The notes under the pieces are model-generated. The model saw only the letters and a program-made list of their open reading frames with translations, was not told the DNA's origin and did no database searches. A DNA stretch of 64,000 bases from CAYOZN01 sp964408455 (GTDB taxonomy: Bacteria > Planctomycetota > Phycisphaerae > UBA1845 > UTPLA1): NCBI GenBank assembly GCA_964408455.1, contig CAYOZN010000019.1, positions 40,556 to 104,555 on the forward strand, read 5' to 3'. Every line of letters starts with the position of its first letter. Position 1 is the stretch's first letter. Made by a program: the position numbers and the translations under genes. Below, piece by piece: positions 28,007 through 36,700 of the stretch.

Positions 28007-28411
28007 CTAAGTGCCTTTGGCGTCAGGAGCATCGACGGGGCTCGATGGCGCGGCGGCCATGGGTTGAGCCCGCATGAACCGCGGGCCATCGTTGGACAGA
28101 AGGGGCGCGATGTAACTTTGGACGAACGTCGGATTCACGGCATCGGTGTGGCCGCCGAGGTTTCCGGAGGAAGCAAAACTCCGCATCCACTCAATGTTGT
28201 CAATCTTTGCATAAAGGCCCCTGACGTCTGCGCCCGCCCAAGCCGGCAGGTGAATGCCCTCAGCCCGGCCGAACACGCCCCGCAGAATTGGCGATCGGCC
28301 GTGCCGGCCAGAGGCACCAGCGCCCCCAGCACCGCTTCACCCTCCGACGTAAAGACGTACACGCGCCCGCGGACGCGCTTCAGCGCGTTCGTCAGGTCGT
28401 AGTGCGAGCTG
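28007..28411 (-). pseudogene. Frameshifted, 5'-truncated remnant of an unknown gene
   Basis: Two overlapping minus-strand frames read like one protein broken by a frameshift near 28275. The first gives HYDLTNALKRVRGRVYVF and ends GTADRQFCGA. The second continues GRAEGIHLPAWAGADVRG, YAKIDNIEWMRSFASSGN and HTDAVNPTFVQSYIAPLL before a stop at 28007. Protein-like composition passes from one frame to the other. The 5' part is missing: the coding signal ends where the truD-like copy begins on the opposite strand, near 28411. I do not recognise the family; the GGHTDAVN segment may help a search. It is interpreted as a decayed gene. Confidence 0.6.
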
Positions 28412-28414
28412 AGC

Positions 28415-28540
28415 GACGAACACGGGCATTTTGTCGAATTGAGCTTCGCGCTGCCTTCGGGCTGCTTTGCGACGATGGTACTGCGCGAAATCTGCAAGAC
28501 GCAGCTTGAAGAAGGGCTTGAGGAAGACGAACACGATTGA
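28415..28540 (+). pseudogene. Orphan copy of the truD C-terminal end
   Basis: These 126 bases align without gaps to the last 41 codons and stop of truD (24754-24879). I count 103 identical bases, including a run of 30, and 31 of 41 identical residues. The translated copy reads DEHGHFVELSFALPSGCF then ATMVLREICKTQLEEG and ends in TGA. No start codon or rest of truD precedes it; a TAG lies in frame at 28400-28402. Many differences are silent or conservative, so it likely came from a working truD homologue and was later cut off. It is not expected to make a protein. Confidence 0.85.
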
Positions 28541-28553
28541 CCCCAAGGGCGAC

Positions 28554-28587
28554 GGGCCCTCTCCCGCGTTTCCGCGGGAAAGGGCCC
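28554..28587. repeat. Strong hairpin beside the gene remnants
   Basis: GGGCCCTCTCCCGCG (28554-28568) pairs with CGCGGGAAAGGGCCC (28573-28587) with one mismatch. There is no U-tail on either side. It sits after the truD-like copy and near the end of the next minus-strand gene, where it may stabilise or end transcripts. Confidence 0.55.
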
Positions 28588-28666
28588 GATCGCAAGTTGG
28601 CGCCGCGAAGACGCGAGCCCGTGCATGCTCCGCGGCGCCGGCCGGACTTACGCTCTTTCCGTCGCC

Positions 28667-29125
28667 TTACGGCAGCGCCTGCTCCTGGCCATTCACGAAG
28701 AGCTGCGACGTGAGGCCCAGCAGTTGGCCGCCGCCGTCCCCGTTGCTCTGCACTTCGATCGACATCTCTTCGAGGGCCGTCGTTTCAAACACCAGGTCGA
28801 TGCGCCCGCCCGCGGCCAAAGCCTCCGTGAGGATGTCGCCGTTCTTGCCGACGACGCGTACCTCAAAGCCTTCGGGCAGACCCTCCAGCGTGTAGTACAC
28901 CTCGTCGTACGGCAGGATGAAGTCGTTATCGCACGTCAGGCATGGATTGCGGAACGGGCACGACAAACACGTTGGAATGGGCCACTTGATCAGCACTGGC
29001 GCCTCCCAGTACAGATCGAATCTGCCCAGCAGATCGCCATAGATGCAACTTTCGAAGAACAGCGGGAGTCCGGCGCGCGGCGGTGGGTGTTCCGACGGGC
29101 GCGCGGCAATTCCGGTGTGCTTCAA
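28667..29125 (-). CDS. Unknown beta-rich protein with a CxxC-x5-CxxC motif
   Basis: Coding character is clear in the C-terminal two-thirds: ESCIYGDLLGRFDLYWEA, DEVYYTLEGLPEGFEVRV, GGRIDLVFETTALEEM. No ATG is available. The best start is a TTG at 29125, which overlaps the TGA of the upstream gene (TTGA) and gives 152 residues, as expected for translational coupling. The segment PTCLSCPFRNPCLTCDNDF has two CxxC pairs five residues apart, which suggests bound zinc or two disulfides. No signal peptide is evident with this start. I do not recognise the family. It forms a unit with the membrane protein gene before it. Confidence 0.6.
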   Translation of the reverse strand: MKHTGIAARPSEHPPPRAGLPLFFESCIYGDLLGRFDLYWEAPVLIKWPIPTCLSCPFRNPCLTCDNDFILPYDEVYYTLEGLPEGFEVRVVGKNGDILTEALAAGGRIDLVFETTALEEMSIEVQSNGDGGGQLLGLTSQLFVNGQEQALP

Positions 29126-29769
29126 AGATGGCGGGAGGCGTCGTCCCTTTCGTGAACAATGGCCGACATTTTCGCCGCTCGAGCGGCGGCGAACTGGCGC
29201 GAGAAAACCCCGAGCCATTTCACCGAGATGACAAGTCCGACGAGCGCAATCGCGATCGATATGGCAATGGCGACGCCAAGCGTTTCCAGCAGGGAGCGCC
29301 GGACGAGAAAAACATGCGGCGTCGTGGGCCCGGTGATGGTGACCACGTAGGTGCCGGGGCGCTCGATGCGGCAACTGCCCACGCCGGTGCGACTGGTGTT
29401 CCCGACGCTCTCGCTGTACGACCCGCCGAGTGACACGGGAATGACATCTCCACTGGCCTTCTCGACGACGGTGATCGCCGTGCCCGCCGGAATGCCGGAT
29501 GCGAAGTATGTCTGCCCCTCGTACGACGTGCGGGTCTCCAGAAGAATGGCCAGCTTGCCCGGCTCCTCCATCGTGAACTCGACGATCCCGGGCGCGAGCA
29601 GTTGCTTCGACTGAGCCTCCGATCCGAAGATGGCCCTGTATAGCAGGTATGCCGATGTGCCGAATGACGCCAGCAGCAGGAGGATGGGTGCGATCACGAG
29701 CAGCCTGGCGGGTGTGCGCGGCGTCGGGGCATTGAAGCCGGACGATGAGAATGTTTCGTGGGGGTCCAT
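29122..29769 (-). CDS. Two-helix membrane protein with an extracytoplasmic domain
   Basis: The 215-residue product has a transmembrane helix at about 19-46 (LLVIAPILLLLASFGTSAYL). An external beta-rich domain follows (FTMEEPGKLAILLETRT, ITVVEKASGDVIPVSLG, RIERPGTYVVTITGP). A second helix lies near 168-192 (LGVAIAISIAIALVGLVISV), with a short basic tail. The start at ATG 29769 (MDPHETF) is chosen because upstream residues are Cys/Pro/Ala-rich and not protein-like; ATG 29778 is an alternative. The family is unknown; the layout resembles small DUF membrane proteins with a beta sandwich. Its stop overlaps the TTG start of the next gene. Confidence 0.65.
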   Translation of the reverse strand: MDPHETFSSSGFNAPTPRTPARLLVIAPILLLLASFGTSAYLLYRAIFGSEAQSKQLLAPGIVEFTMEEPGKLAILLETRTSYEGQTYFASGIPAGTAITVVEKASGDVIPVSLGGSYSESVGNTSRTGVGSCRIERPGTYVVTITGPTTPHVFLVRRSLLETLGVAIAISIAIALVGLVISVKWLGVFSRQFAAARAAKMSAIVHERDDASRHL

Positions 29770-29981
29770 GCGGGCCATTGTACCGGCCGGCGAAGCGGCA
29801 CGGGCGGCGTTTCCGCCGCTCATTTTCATCGCGAATTCCGGGCGGTGGTCGCCCGCTCCCCGTTCCGCCGGAAGCTCGCACCGGCAGACGGCGGGTGCCC
29901 GCGCGAGGAAGGGGGAGCAGCGGCAGGTGGGCATGGGGATTTCGCCGAACAGTCGCCCCCGGATGGGAGGTGCCTGAACGA

Positions 29982-31145
29982 CTAATCACCGAAGGGTAGA
30001 GCAGTACCCATGGCGCGCGGCCGCCGTGCCGAGCGCCGTGGCTGGCTTTCGACGGCGTCGCGACGTCGACCAACTGCGGTCGGCGGCACGCTGGTGAGCG
30101 GGTTCTCGACGCCGTCCAGCGCATCACCGGCCTTCACCGCCGCCAGCCGCCGCTGGGCATGCTCTGCATACTGCGTCGACATCTCAAAGCCGATCGGCAC
30201 TCGGCCGAGTTTTTTTGCAACGACCAGCGTCGTGCCGCTGCCGGTGAAGGGGTCCATGACCACGTCGCCTTCGTTCGACGAGAACCGGATGATGCGTGCC
30301 AGCAACTGCTCCGGCATCTGGCAGCCGTGCCAGCCTTCGCGCTCGCGGAAGGTGCCGGCCACCCGCGAGAAATACCACACGTCGCCGTCGGCGGTGAAGC
30401 CGTCGGGCAGATCCTGGGGCCTCAGCACCATGCCGTTGTGGGTGATCAGCGGCTGGGGCGGCGCGATCCAGGTGTCGTCCGGCATGCGGCCCTTCGGATT
30501 TGCGCGGCGATCGGCATAGACCAGCTGCCGCGCCGATGGCACGCGCACGGCGTCGCTGTTGAAGATGAAGTTTTTCTCGTCCTTCACGAAGTGAAACAAG
30601 TGGGCATGGCTGCGGGTGAACTTGCGTTCGCAGTGAACGCCGAAGGTGTAATACCAGATGACCCAGCTGCGGCAGATAAACCCCGACAGGGCGGGTCCGC
30701 CGCCATCGGCCGCGTCGCCGTTCTGTCGCGCAGGGCGCCCGCGCTTCGATGCCTTTCCGTTGGCACCGGAATTTCCGCTTGCCGACGCCACCCTCCGCCG
30801 GCCGCGCGTCGCTGGGAAACAGCGCGGATCGAATTCGCCATCCTCGGCGTGCAGCGGCAGGCTGGGATACTGATTCTGGGCAATCAGCTTCAGCTCTGCG
30901 GCGTATTCATCGCCGATCGCCAGCCAGAAGGACCCGTCCGGCTTCAGCGCTCGATAGACCGCCGCCATCCAGTCGCGCGACCAGGACAGGTAGCGCAGGT
31001 GTTCCTGTCGGTCGTGGTACTCGTCATATTCATAGCCGATGTTGAATGGTGGGTCGGCAAAGACCAGGTCGATCGATCCCGGCTCGAGCCGGGCCATGCC
31101 CTCCATGCAATCACCCTGGTTAACGGCGTTCAGGCCTGGCGTCAT
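29982..31145 (-). CDS. Orphan DNA adenine methyltransferase (beta class)
   Basis: The 387-residue protein carries the catalytic motif DPPF (31-34, within SIDLVFADPPFNIGYEYDEY) near the N-terminus and the AdoMet-binding motif MDPFTGSGTTLV near the C-terminus. This is the beta-class order of N6-adenine (or N4-cytosine) methyltransferases. DPPF favours adenine. Between them is a basic, Gly/Ala-rich insertion of about 45 residues (GRRRVASASGNSGANGKASK onward), likely disordered, where the target-recognition region might be. No restriction endonuclease gene is adjacent, so the enzyme is probably a solitary regulator or epigenetic marker. ATG 31145 is chosen because MTPGLNAVNQGDCMEGM begins the family homology. 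It is divergent from mnmG. Confidence 0.88.
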   Translation of the reverse strand: MTPGLNAVNQGDCMEGMARLEPGSIDLVFADPPFNIGYEYDEYHDRQEHLRYLSWSRDWMAAVYRALKPDGSFWLAIGDEYAAELKLIAQNQYPSLPLHAEDGEFDPRCFPATRGRRRVASASGNSGANGKASKRGRPARQNGDAADGGGPALSGFICRSWVIWYYTFGVHCERKFTRSHAHLFHFVKDEKNFIFNSDAVRVPSARQLVYADRRANPKGRMPDDTWIAPPQPLITHNGMVLRPQDLPDGFTADGDVWYFSRVAGTFREREGWHGCQMPEQLLARIIRFSSNEGDVVMDPFTGSGTTLVVAKKLGRVPIGFEMSTQYAEHAQRRLAAVKAGDALDGVENPLTSVPPTAVGRRRDAVESQPRRSARRPRAMGTALPFGD

Positions 31146-31412
31146 GTCATCCCATCCCTGGTCTGATCTGGATTGTTTTCCATCACGCAGGACGGATTCT
31201 ACATGATCGCCGGACGTCGCGCAATCGCCGGGCGGCGCCTGACCGCCCGGGCGCATCCGCACGTGTGACTTGTTGCCGAAGTTCTTGTTCCGGCCGACCG
31301 TGCATCCTCGCGCGGCGGGTGCGGAATTCACATTGAAAGGGCCCGATTGAATGCCGGTGCCGCGTCGCAGGCGGCGGCTGCGAAGTTGTGAGTTGTCGCG
31401 TATGATGATCCC

Positions 31413-33386
31413 ATGGATCGGCGGTACGACATCATCGTCATTGGCGGCGGCCATGCCGGCACCGAAGCCGCGTGGGCGGCGGCGCGCATGGGCGTGCCCA
31501 CGCTGCTGGTCACGATGAGCGCCGATGCCATTGGCCGAATGAGCTGCAACCCGGCCATTGGCGGCATCGGCAAGGGGCAGATGGTCCGCGAGATCGACGC
31601 GCTCGGCGGACTGATGGGCCTCGCGACCGATCGCGGAGGCATTCAGTTTCGCATTCTGAACCGCCGCAAGGGCCCGGCCGTCTGGGCGCCTCGTGCGCAG
31701 GCCGACCGCGTGCTCTATGCAAAGGCGGTGCAGGAACTGCTTTCAACCGCGCCCAATCTGAGCATCACCGAGGGCAGCGTCGAGTCAATTGATGTCGGCC
31801 CGCCCGATGCACAATCGTCGGCCGATCATATCGCTCCATGTTCCGCCGTTCGCTCCGTAACGCTGGCCGACGGCCGGCGTTTTGCATGCCGCTGCGCGAT
31901 CATTACGACAGGCACCTTTCTCCGGGGGCTCATGCACACCGGCGAGGAGCAGGTCGAAGGCGGCCGGGTCGGCGAGGCGACGTCGCGCGGTCTGAGTGCA
32001 ACGCTGGAGGCACTGGGGTTTGAGCTGGGCCGGCTCAAGACGGGTACGCCGCCGCGCCTGGCCCGCGATTCCATTGACTATGATCGCCTTGAAGTGCAGC
32101 CGGGCGATGATGCGCCGCGCCCGTTCTCCTTCATGAACGATGCGATCCGCCAGCCGCAGGTCTCCTGCTGGATCACCTGGACCGGCGAGCCGGCGCACGA
32201 ACTGATCCGCTCGAACCTTCACCGCGCTCCGATGTACAGCGGCCAGATTGTCAGCGTCGGCCCGCGCTATTGCCCGAGCATCGAGGACAAGGTGGTTCGC
32301 TTCGCGGAGAAGGAGCGGCACCAGATCTTTCTCGAGCCGGAGGGCTACGACAGCGACCGCATCTACTGCAACGGCATCAGCACCTCACTGCCGCGCGATG
32401 TGCAGGAGCCGATGGTGCGGAGCATCGCCGGGCTTGAGAATGCGCGCATCGTGCAGTATGGCTATGCGGTCGAGTACGACTTCGTCCCGCCGCACCAGAC
32501 GCGGCCGACGCTGGAGACGAGGCGCGTGGCGGGGCTCTTTCTTGCGGGCCAGATCAACGGCACCAGCGGCTACGAGGAGGCGGCGGGGCAGGGTATCGTG
32601 GCAGGCATCAACGCGGCCCTGCGGGTCCTCGGGCGAGAGGGCGCACCGGCTTACGTCATGCGCCGGGACCAGGGCTACATCGGCGTCATGATCGACGATC
32701 TGGTCACGCGCGGCACGATCGAACCCTATCGAATGTTCACGTCCCGCGCCGAGTATCGCCTGCTGCTGCGCAGCGACAATGCCGACGCGCGGCTCACGCC
32801 CGTCGGCCGCGAGCTCGGCCTCGTCGACGACGCCCGCTGGCGACGGTTTCAGGTGAAGCAGGCGATCGCGCTGGCGTTTGAGGATTGGGCGCGCAGCACG
32901 CGCCACAATGGGCGCACCTGGTACGAGTGGATCGGCCGCACTGATGGCGAGGGCCTGGTGGAAGTCGACACGGTGCACTTCGCCAATTCCGCCCACGCCG
33001 CGGAAGTTCTCACCGGCGCCCCTTCGTCGCTTTTGAACGAGGCCGCCGAAGCCGTCGCAATCGAGGCGCGATACGAAGGGTACATCCGCCGGCAGCAGCG
33101 CGAAATCGATCGATTCCGCCTGCTCGAGTCCCGCGCCATTCCTGCGGATTTCGACTACGCGGCACTGGGCCAGCTCCGATTCGAGGCCCGCGAGCGGCTT
33201 GCAAAGTCGGCGCCGCTGACGGTCGGCCAGGCTCAGCGGATCAGCGGCATCAGCCCGGCTGACGTTGCCGTCCTGCTTGTCTACCTTGAGCGGCATCTCT
33301 CCGGCACTGGCGCCGCGGTCCCCACGTCCGATCAGGGGCACACCGCTTTCCCGCGAACCAGCCCACACAAGATCGGACCCCGTTGA
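31413..33386 (+). CDS. mnmG: tRNA uridine-5-carboxymethylaminomethyl modification enzyme MnmG
   Basis: The 657-residue FAD protein acts with MnmE to modify the wobble uridine of several tRNAs. It has the FAD motif GGGHAGTEAAWAAARMG (10-26), SCNPAIGGIGKGQMVREIDALGG, the ACRCAIITTGTFLRG segment and the C-terminal GidA helical domain (RYEGYIRRQQREI onward). EEAAGQGIVAGINAA is also typical. The last 25 residues (SGTGAAVPTSDQGHTAFP) extend beyond the usual end. The start ATG is preceded by a weak ribosome binding site. It stands alone, divergent from the methyltransferase gene. Confidence 0.95.
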   Translation: MDRRYDIIVIGGGHAGTEAAWAAARMGVPTLLVTMSADAIGRMSCNPAIGGIGKGQMVREIDALGGLMGLATDRGGIQFRILNRRKGPAVWAPRAQADRVLYAKAVQELLSTAPNLSITEGSVESIDVGPPDAQSSADHIAPCSAVRSVTLADGRRFACRCAIITTGTFLRGLMHTGEEQVEGGRVGEATSRGLSATLEALGFELGRLKTGTPPRLARDSIDYDRLEVQPGDDAPRPFSFMNDAIRQPQVSCWITWTGEPAHELIRSNLHRAPMYSGQIVSVGPRYCPSIEDKVVRFAEKERHQIFLEPEGYDSDRIYCNGISTSLPRDVQEPMVRSIAGLENARIVQYGYAVEYDFVPPHQTRPTLETRRVAGLFLAGQINGTSGYEEAAGQGIVAGINAALRVLGREGAPAYVMRRDQGYIGVMIDDLVTRGTIEPYRMFTSRAEYRLLLRSDNADARLTPVGRELGLVDDARWRRFQVKQAIALAFEDWARSTRHNGRTWYEWIGRTDGEGLVEVDTVHFANSAHAAEVLTGAPSSLLNEAAEAVAIEARYEGYIRRQQREIDRFRLLESRAIPADFDYAALGQLRFEARERLAKSAPLTVGQAQRISGISPADVAVLLVYLERHLSGTGAAVPTSDQGHTAFPRTSPHKIGPR

Positions 33387-33540
33387 ACGACGCAGTTCGC
33401 CGATGGCGAAGCTCAGTCGTTTCTTCCTTCAGAACCTGAAGTAGCAAATCGCCGTATTCGATATGCGCAGTTGTTAAGATAGGGAGAATGGATAAACTGC
33501 GCCGGCTGCGTGTGGCCCGATAAGTTGAGAGGGATGCCTT

Positions 33541-34146
33541 GTGAGCGACATTTCCAGCTCCGAGAGTCGAGATGATTGGCGAACAAAGGAGATTTTCACC
33601 ACGGGGGACGTGGCGGAGATCTGCCGCATCAGCCAGCAGACGGTCATCCGCTGTTTCGACAACGGCAAGCTGGGCGGGTTTCGCGTGCCCAATTCGCGGT
33701 TCCGGCGCGTGCCGCGCGAGGCGCTGCTCCGCTTCATGCGCGAAAACAACATCCCGATCGAGAATCTCGACGGCGGAAAGCGCAAGGTCCTCATCGTCGA
33801 CGATGATCCGGACATCGTCGACATGTTGAAGGACATCCTGAGCCGCGACGGTCGCTTCGACGTCGCGACGGCCTCCAACGGCTTCGACGCCGGCGCTCTC
33901 ACGAAGGAGATGAAGCCGCACATCGTGCTGCTGGACTTCATGCTGCCGGACATCAACGGCAACATTGTCTGCCGGCGCATCCGCAGCGATCCTGAACTGT
34001 CGCGGACGCGCATCATCATCGTCTCGGGCGCGGTGGACCCGGTCGAGATCGAGACGCTGATGAGTGCCGGCGCGGATGATTTCATCAAGAAGCCGTTCGA
34101 CATCGAGCAACTCATCGCGAGGATGGTCGAACTGACGCACGCATAG
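33541..34146 (+). CDS. Excisionase-type HTH fused to a response-regulator receiver
   Basis: The 201-residue product starts at GTG. Residues 15-75 are a MerR/excisionase-type winged helix (FTTGDVAEICRISQQTVIRC through RRVPREALLRFM) that should bind DNA. Residues 81-200 are a receiver domain with the acidic pocket (LIVDDDPDI), phospho-acceptor Asp132 (VLLDFMLPD), Ser in IIVSGAV and Lys in IKKPFD. All key residues are kept, so it should be phosphorylated by a histidine kinase. The HTH at the N-terminus is the reverse of ordinary response regulators; this order recurs in Planctomycetes. The HDOD kinase gene begins 52 bases downstream and is the likely partner. Confidence 0.88.
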   Translation: MSDISSSESRDDWRTKEIFTTGDVAEICRISQQTVIRCFDNGKLGGFRVPNSRFRRVPREALLRFMRENNIPIENLDGGKRKVLIVDDDPDIVDMLKDILSRDGRFDVATASNGFDAGALTKEMKPHIVLLDFMLPDINGNIVCRRIRSDPELSRTRIIIVSGAVDPVEIETLMSAGADDFIKKPFDIEQLIARMVELTHA

Positions 34147-34198
34147 CGCGCGTGGCGGCAAGCCGTGCCGCGCCGCGGGGGAAAAGAGCGGGTCGATC

Positions 34199-36451
34199 AT
34201 GAGCACCAGGTCGCCCACACAGATGGACGCGCGGAAAGTTGAGCTGGTTCTGGCCCAGCTCGATGCCATTCCGCCATTGTCGCCCATCGCCACGCGCATC
34301 CTCGCACTCACAGAGGACGATCGCAGCAGCGCCCGCCAGATCATTGAGCTGATCAGCGCCGATCCCGCGCTCACCGCGCGCGTGCTGTCCATTCTCGGCC
34401 GCGCCGAGCACGGTGTCCGCCGCGACGCCATCAGCCTTGAGAACGCCGTCAAGTATCTCGGCTTTACGACCGTTCGGCAGGTCACGCTTGCGCTCAAGGT
34501 GATGGAAGTCTTCGACGGCGAGAACGGCCACGCCATCGAAGGCTACGATCGAACCGAATTCTGGAAGCACTGCCTCGCGACGGCCTGCGCCGCCCGTGCA
34601 GTCGCGCTGGAGCTGAAGAAGGGGCCCAGCGCTGAAGAGGCGTTTATCGCCGGCCTCCTGCACGATCTGGGCAAGGTTGCAGTAGAGACCGCAATGCCGA
34701 AGAGCTTCGAGCGCGTCGTGCGGCATTCCAACGAGTCCCGCGGTGATGTCACGCTCATCGAGCGCGATGTTCTGGGCGTCGATCACGCCATGGTCGGCCA
34801 CCGGCTCGCGGAGCGCTGGGCATTGCCGGCGCGCGTGGCCGAGTGCATCCGCCATCATCATCAGCCCGCCGAGCTGTTGCCGCCGTCGATCGCCAATGGC
34901 CTGCACGTTCAGATCGTGCAGCTTGCAGACGCCATCGCGCGGGAACAACGGATCGGCTGGTCGGGGAATTACCGCATCAGCGTCCCATCGAAAACGCTCG
35001 CAGGACAGCTGGGGCTCAGCGACGAGCAGACGCAGCGCATCGTCGAGGGACTTGCGGCGGAGATCGAACGCCGCGCGGCCTGGGTCGGCGCCGAGGAGAT
35101 CGATACCCGCCGCGTGTACCTGCGGGCGCTGCTGCAAACGACCGACGAACTGACGAGCGCGAATACGGCGTTGTCGGAGCGCAATCGCGTCCTCTCGCGA
35201 CAAGCCAACTATTTCGCGGCGCTGCGGTTGCTGAATCAGTCGATCTCTGCGCGCGGCACCGTCCGCGATGCGTGCGGCGCGGGGGCAGCGGTCTTTCAGC
35301 GCGCACTGGACCTGCCGGCCGTGCTTGTCTTCGTCGTCAGCCCCGATCTGCAATGGCTGGAGTCCGGCTTTTTCAGTGGCGGCGTGAAGACCGCCATCGA
35401 GCCACAGAAGGGCCTGGATGCTTCTTTCCATGAAGCCTCCAGCGGGGCGGTGGAGATGGCGAATGCCGGCATCTGGTTTACCGAGCCGGGAGCGGGATTT
35501 GCATGGCTGGTCGATCGATTCCGCGGCCGGCTCGGGCCCGATCGCTTCTGGATACTGCCGATCGTCCACGAGCGCGCCTGGGTCGGTGGCGTGATGATCT
35601 CGGCGCCGGCCGATCGCGTCGCATCGTTGCGCGCGGAGGTCGACGAACTCGAATCCCTGAGCACCGCCGTCGGACTTGCGATCTCCCAGGCGCAGGCGCG
35701 CGCCGCCGCGGTCAGCCTCGGCGATGAACTCGCCGAAGTAAACCGGCACCTGGCTGCGATGCAGGAAGAGCTGCTCGTCGCCCGCACACACGAGACGGTG
35801 GCGGCCATGGCGGCGGGCGCTGCCCACGAGTTGAACAATCCGCTGTCGATCATCGCCGGCCGCGCGCAGATGCTTCGCCAGCGGACGCAGCAGGCCGACG
35901 TCCGCGAACAACTCGACGTTATCACCCGTCAGGCGCATCTGTGCAGCGGCATCGTCACCGAGCTGATGGAATTTGCCCGGGCACCGGCGCCCCAGGCCGA
36001 GTCGATCGCCCTTGGTCCGTTCCTGGAAGAGCTCCGCACTGAGCTGATGAAGGACGGATTATTGGCCGCCGGGGCACTGAGCGTGGAGCTGCCGGCCGAC
36101 TTGCCAGACGCCCGCTTCGATCGCGCGCAACTTCGCGGCGCGCTTCGCGAATTGATCAGCAATGCCGTCGAGGCGGCCCCCGCGCCCAATGGCCGCCTGA
36201 GCATCAAGGCCCGCCACATTCCATCCGATGATCAACTCGCCGTCAGCGTGACCGACAACGGTCGCGGCATGACGGCCGAGGTGTTGGCGCGGGCGATGGA
36301 CCCGTTCTTTTCTCACCGGCCCGCCGGCCGGGGGCGCGGACTGGGGCTTGCACGCGTTCAGCGCTGGCTGCGGCAGAATGGCGGCAGCGTCCGGCTCGAA
36401 AGCGAACCGGGCCGCGGGGCGATCGCCGAGCTCCGAATTCCGCATGCATGA
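34199..36451 (+). CDS. HDOD-GAF-like hybrid sensor histidine kinase
   Basis: The 750-residue product has an N-terminal HDOD domain (residues about 10-285; LEDAxP-like start, LLHDLGK with His155-Asp156, and HHHQP). A coiled linker and a GAF-like sensor region follow (about 340-510). The HisKA dimerisation domain carries phospho-acceptor His543 (GAAHELNNPLSII), and the ATPase domain has the N box (ELISNAVEA), G1 (DNGRGM) and G2 (GRGLGLARVQRW). No transmembrane helix is seen, so it should be cytoplasmic. HDOD domains usually act as regulatory modules and the typical HD phosphodiesterase ligand set is incomplete here. It probably phosphorylates the adjacent HTH-receiver protein. Confidence 0.85.
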   Translation: MSTRSPTQMDARKVELVLAQLDAIPPLSPIATRILALTEDDRSSARQIIELISADPALTARVLSILGRAEHGVRRDAISLENAVKYLGFTTVRQVTLALKVMEVFDGENGHAIEGYDRTEFWKHCLATACAARAVALELKKGPSAEEAFIAGLLHDLGKVAVETAMPKSFERVVRHSNESRGDVTLIERDVLGVDHAMVGHRLAERWALPARVAECIRHHHQPAELLPPSIANGLHVQIVQLADAIAREQRIGWSGNYRISVPSKTLAGQLGLSDEQTQRIVEGLAAEIERRAAWVGAEEIDTRRVYLRALLQTTDELTSANTALSERNRVLSRQANYFAALRLLNQSISARGTVRDACGAGAAVFQRALDLPAVLVFVVSPDLQWLESGFFSGGVKTAIEPQKGLDASFHEASSGAVEMANAGIWFTEPGAGFAWLVDRFRGRLGPDRFWILPIVHERAWVGGVMISAPADRVASLRAEVDELESLSTAVGLAISQAQARAAAVSLGDELAEVNRHLAAMQEELLVARTHETVAAMAAGAAHELNNPLSIIAGRAQMLRQRTQQADVREQLDVITRQAHLCSGIVTELMEFARAPAPQAESIALGPFLEELRTELMKDGLLAAGALSVELPADLPDARFDRAQLRGALRELISNAVEAAPAPNGRLSIKARHIPSDDQLAVSVTDNGRGMTAEVLARAMDPFFSHRPAGRGRGLGLARVQRWLRQNGGSVRLESEPGRGAIAELRIPHA

Positions 36452-36700
36452 TGCGGGTTGCGGTTGCCGTGAATCGCCAGTCTGACGCCAACGGCCGTTA
36501 CCGCCTCGTAAGCGGAATTGCACGACGCAGGAAGATAGCGCGTCGTGCACTGCAAGCATCAGCTTCCGACGAGCGTCTGCGTGTCCGATCGACGCAGGCC
36601 GCCGGAAGGGGGGTTCGTCTTGAAAGGTGCGCCCGCGGCAAAGGCCGCCGGCGAACGCGACGGGCATGGACAGCCTGCCGCCGAGGACGAAGGAAGCATC

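Noticed and set aside
33386..33540. Short stems after mnmG as a terminator
   Set aside because: The paired segments are six to eight bases with no U-tail, so they are within chance expectation.
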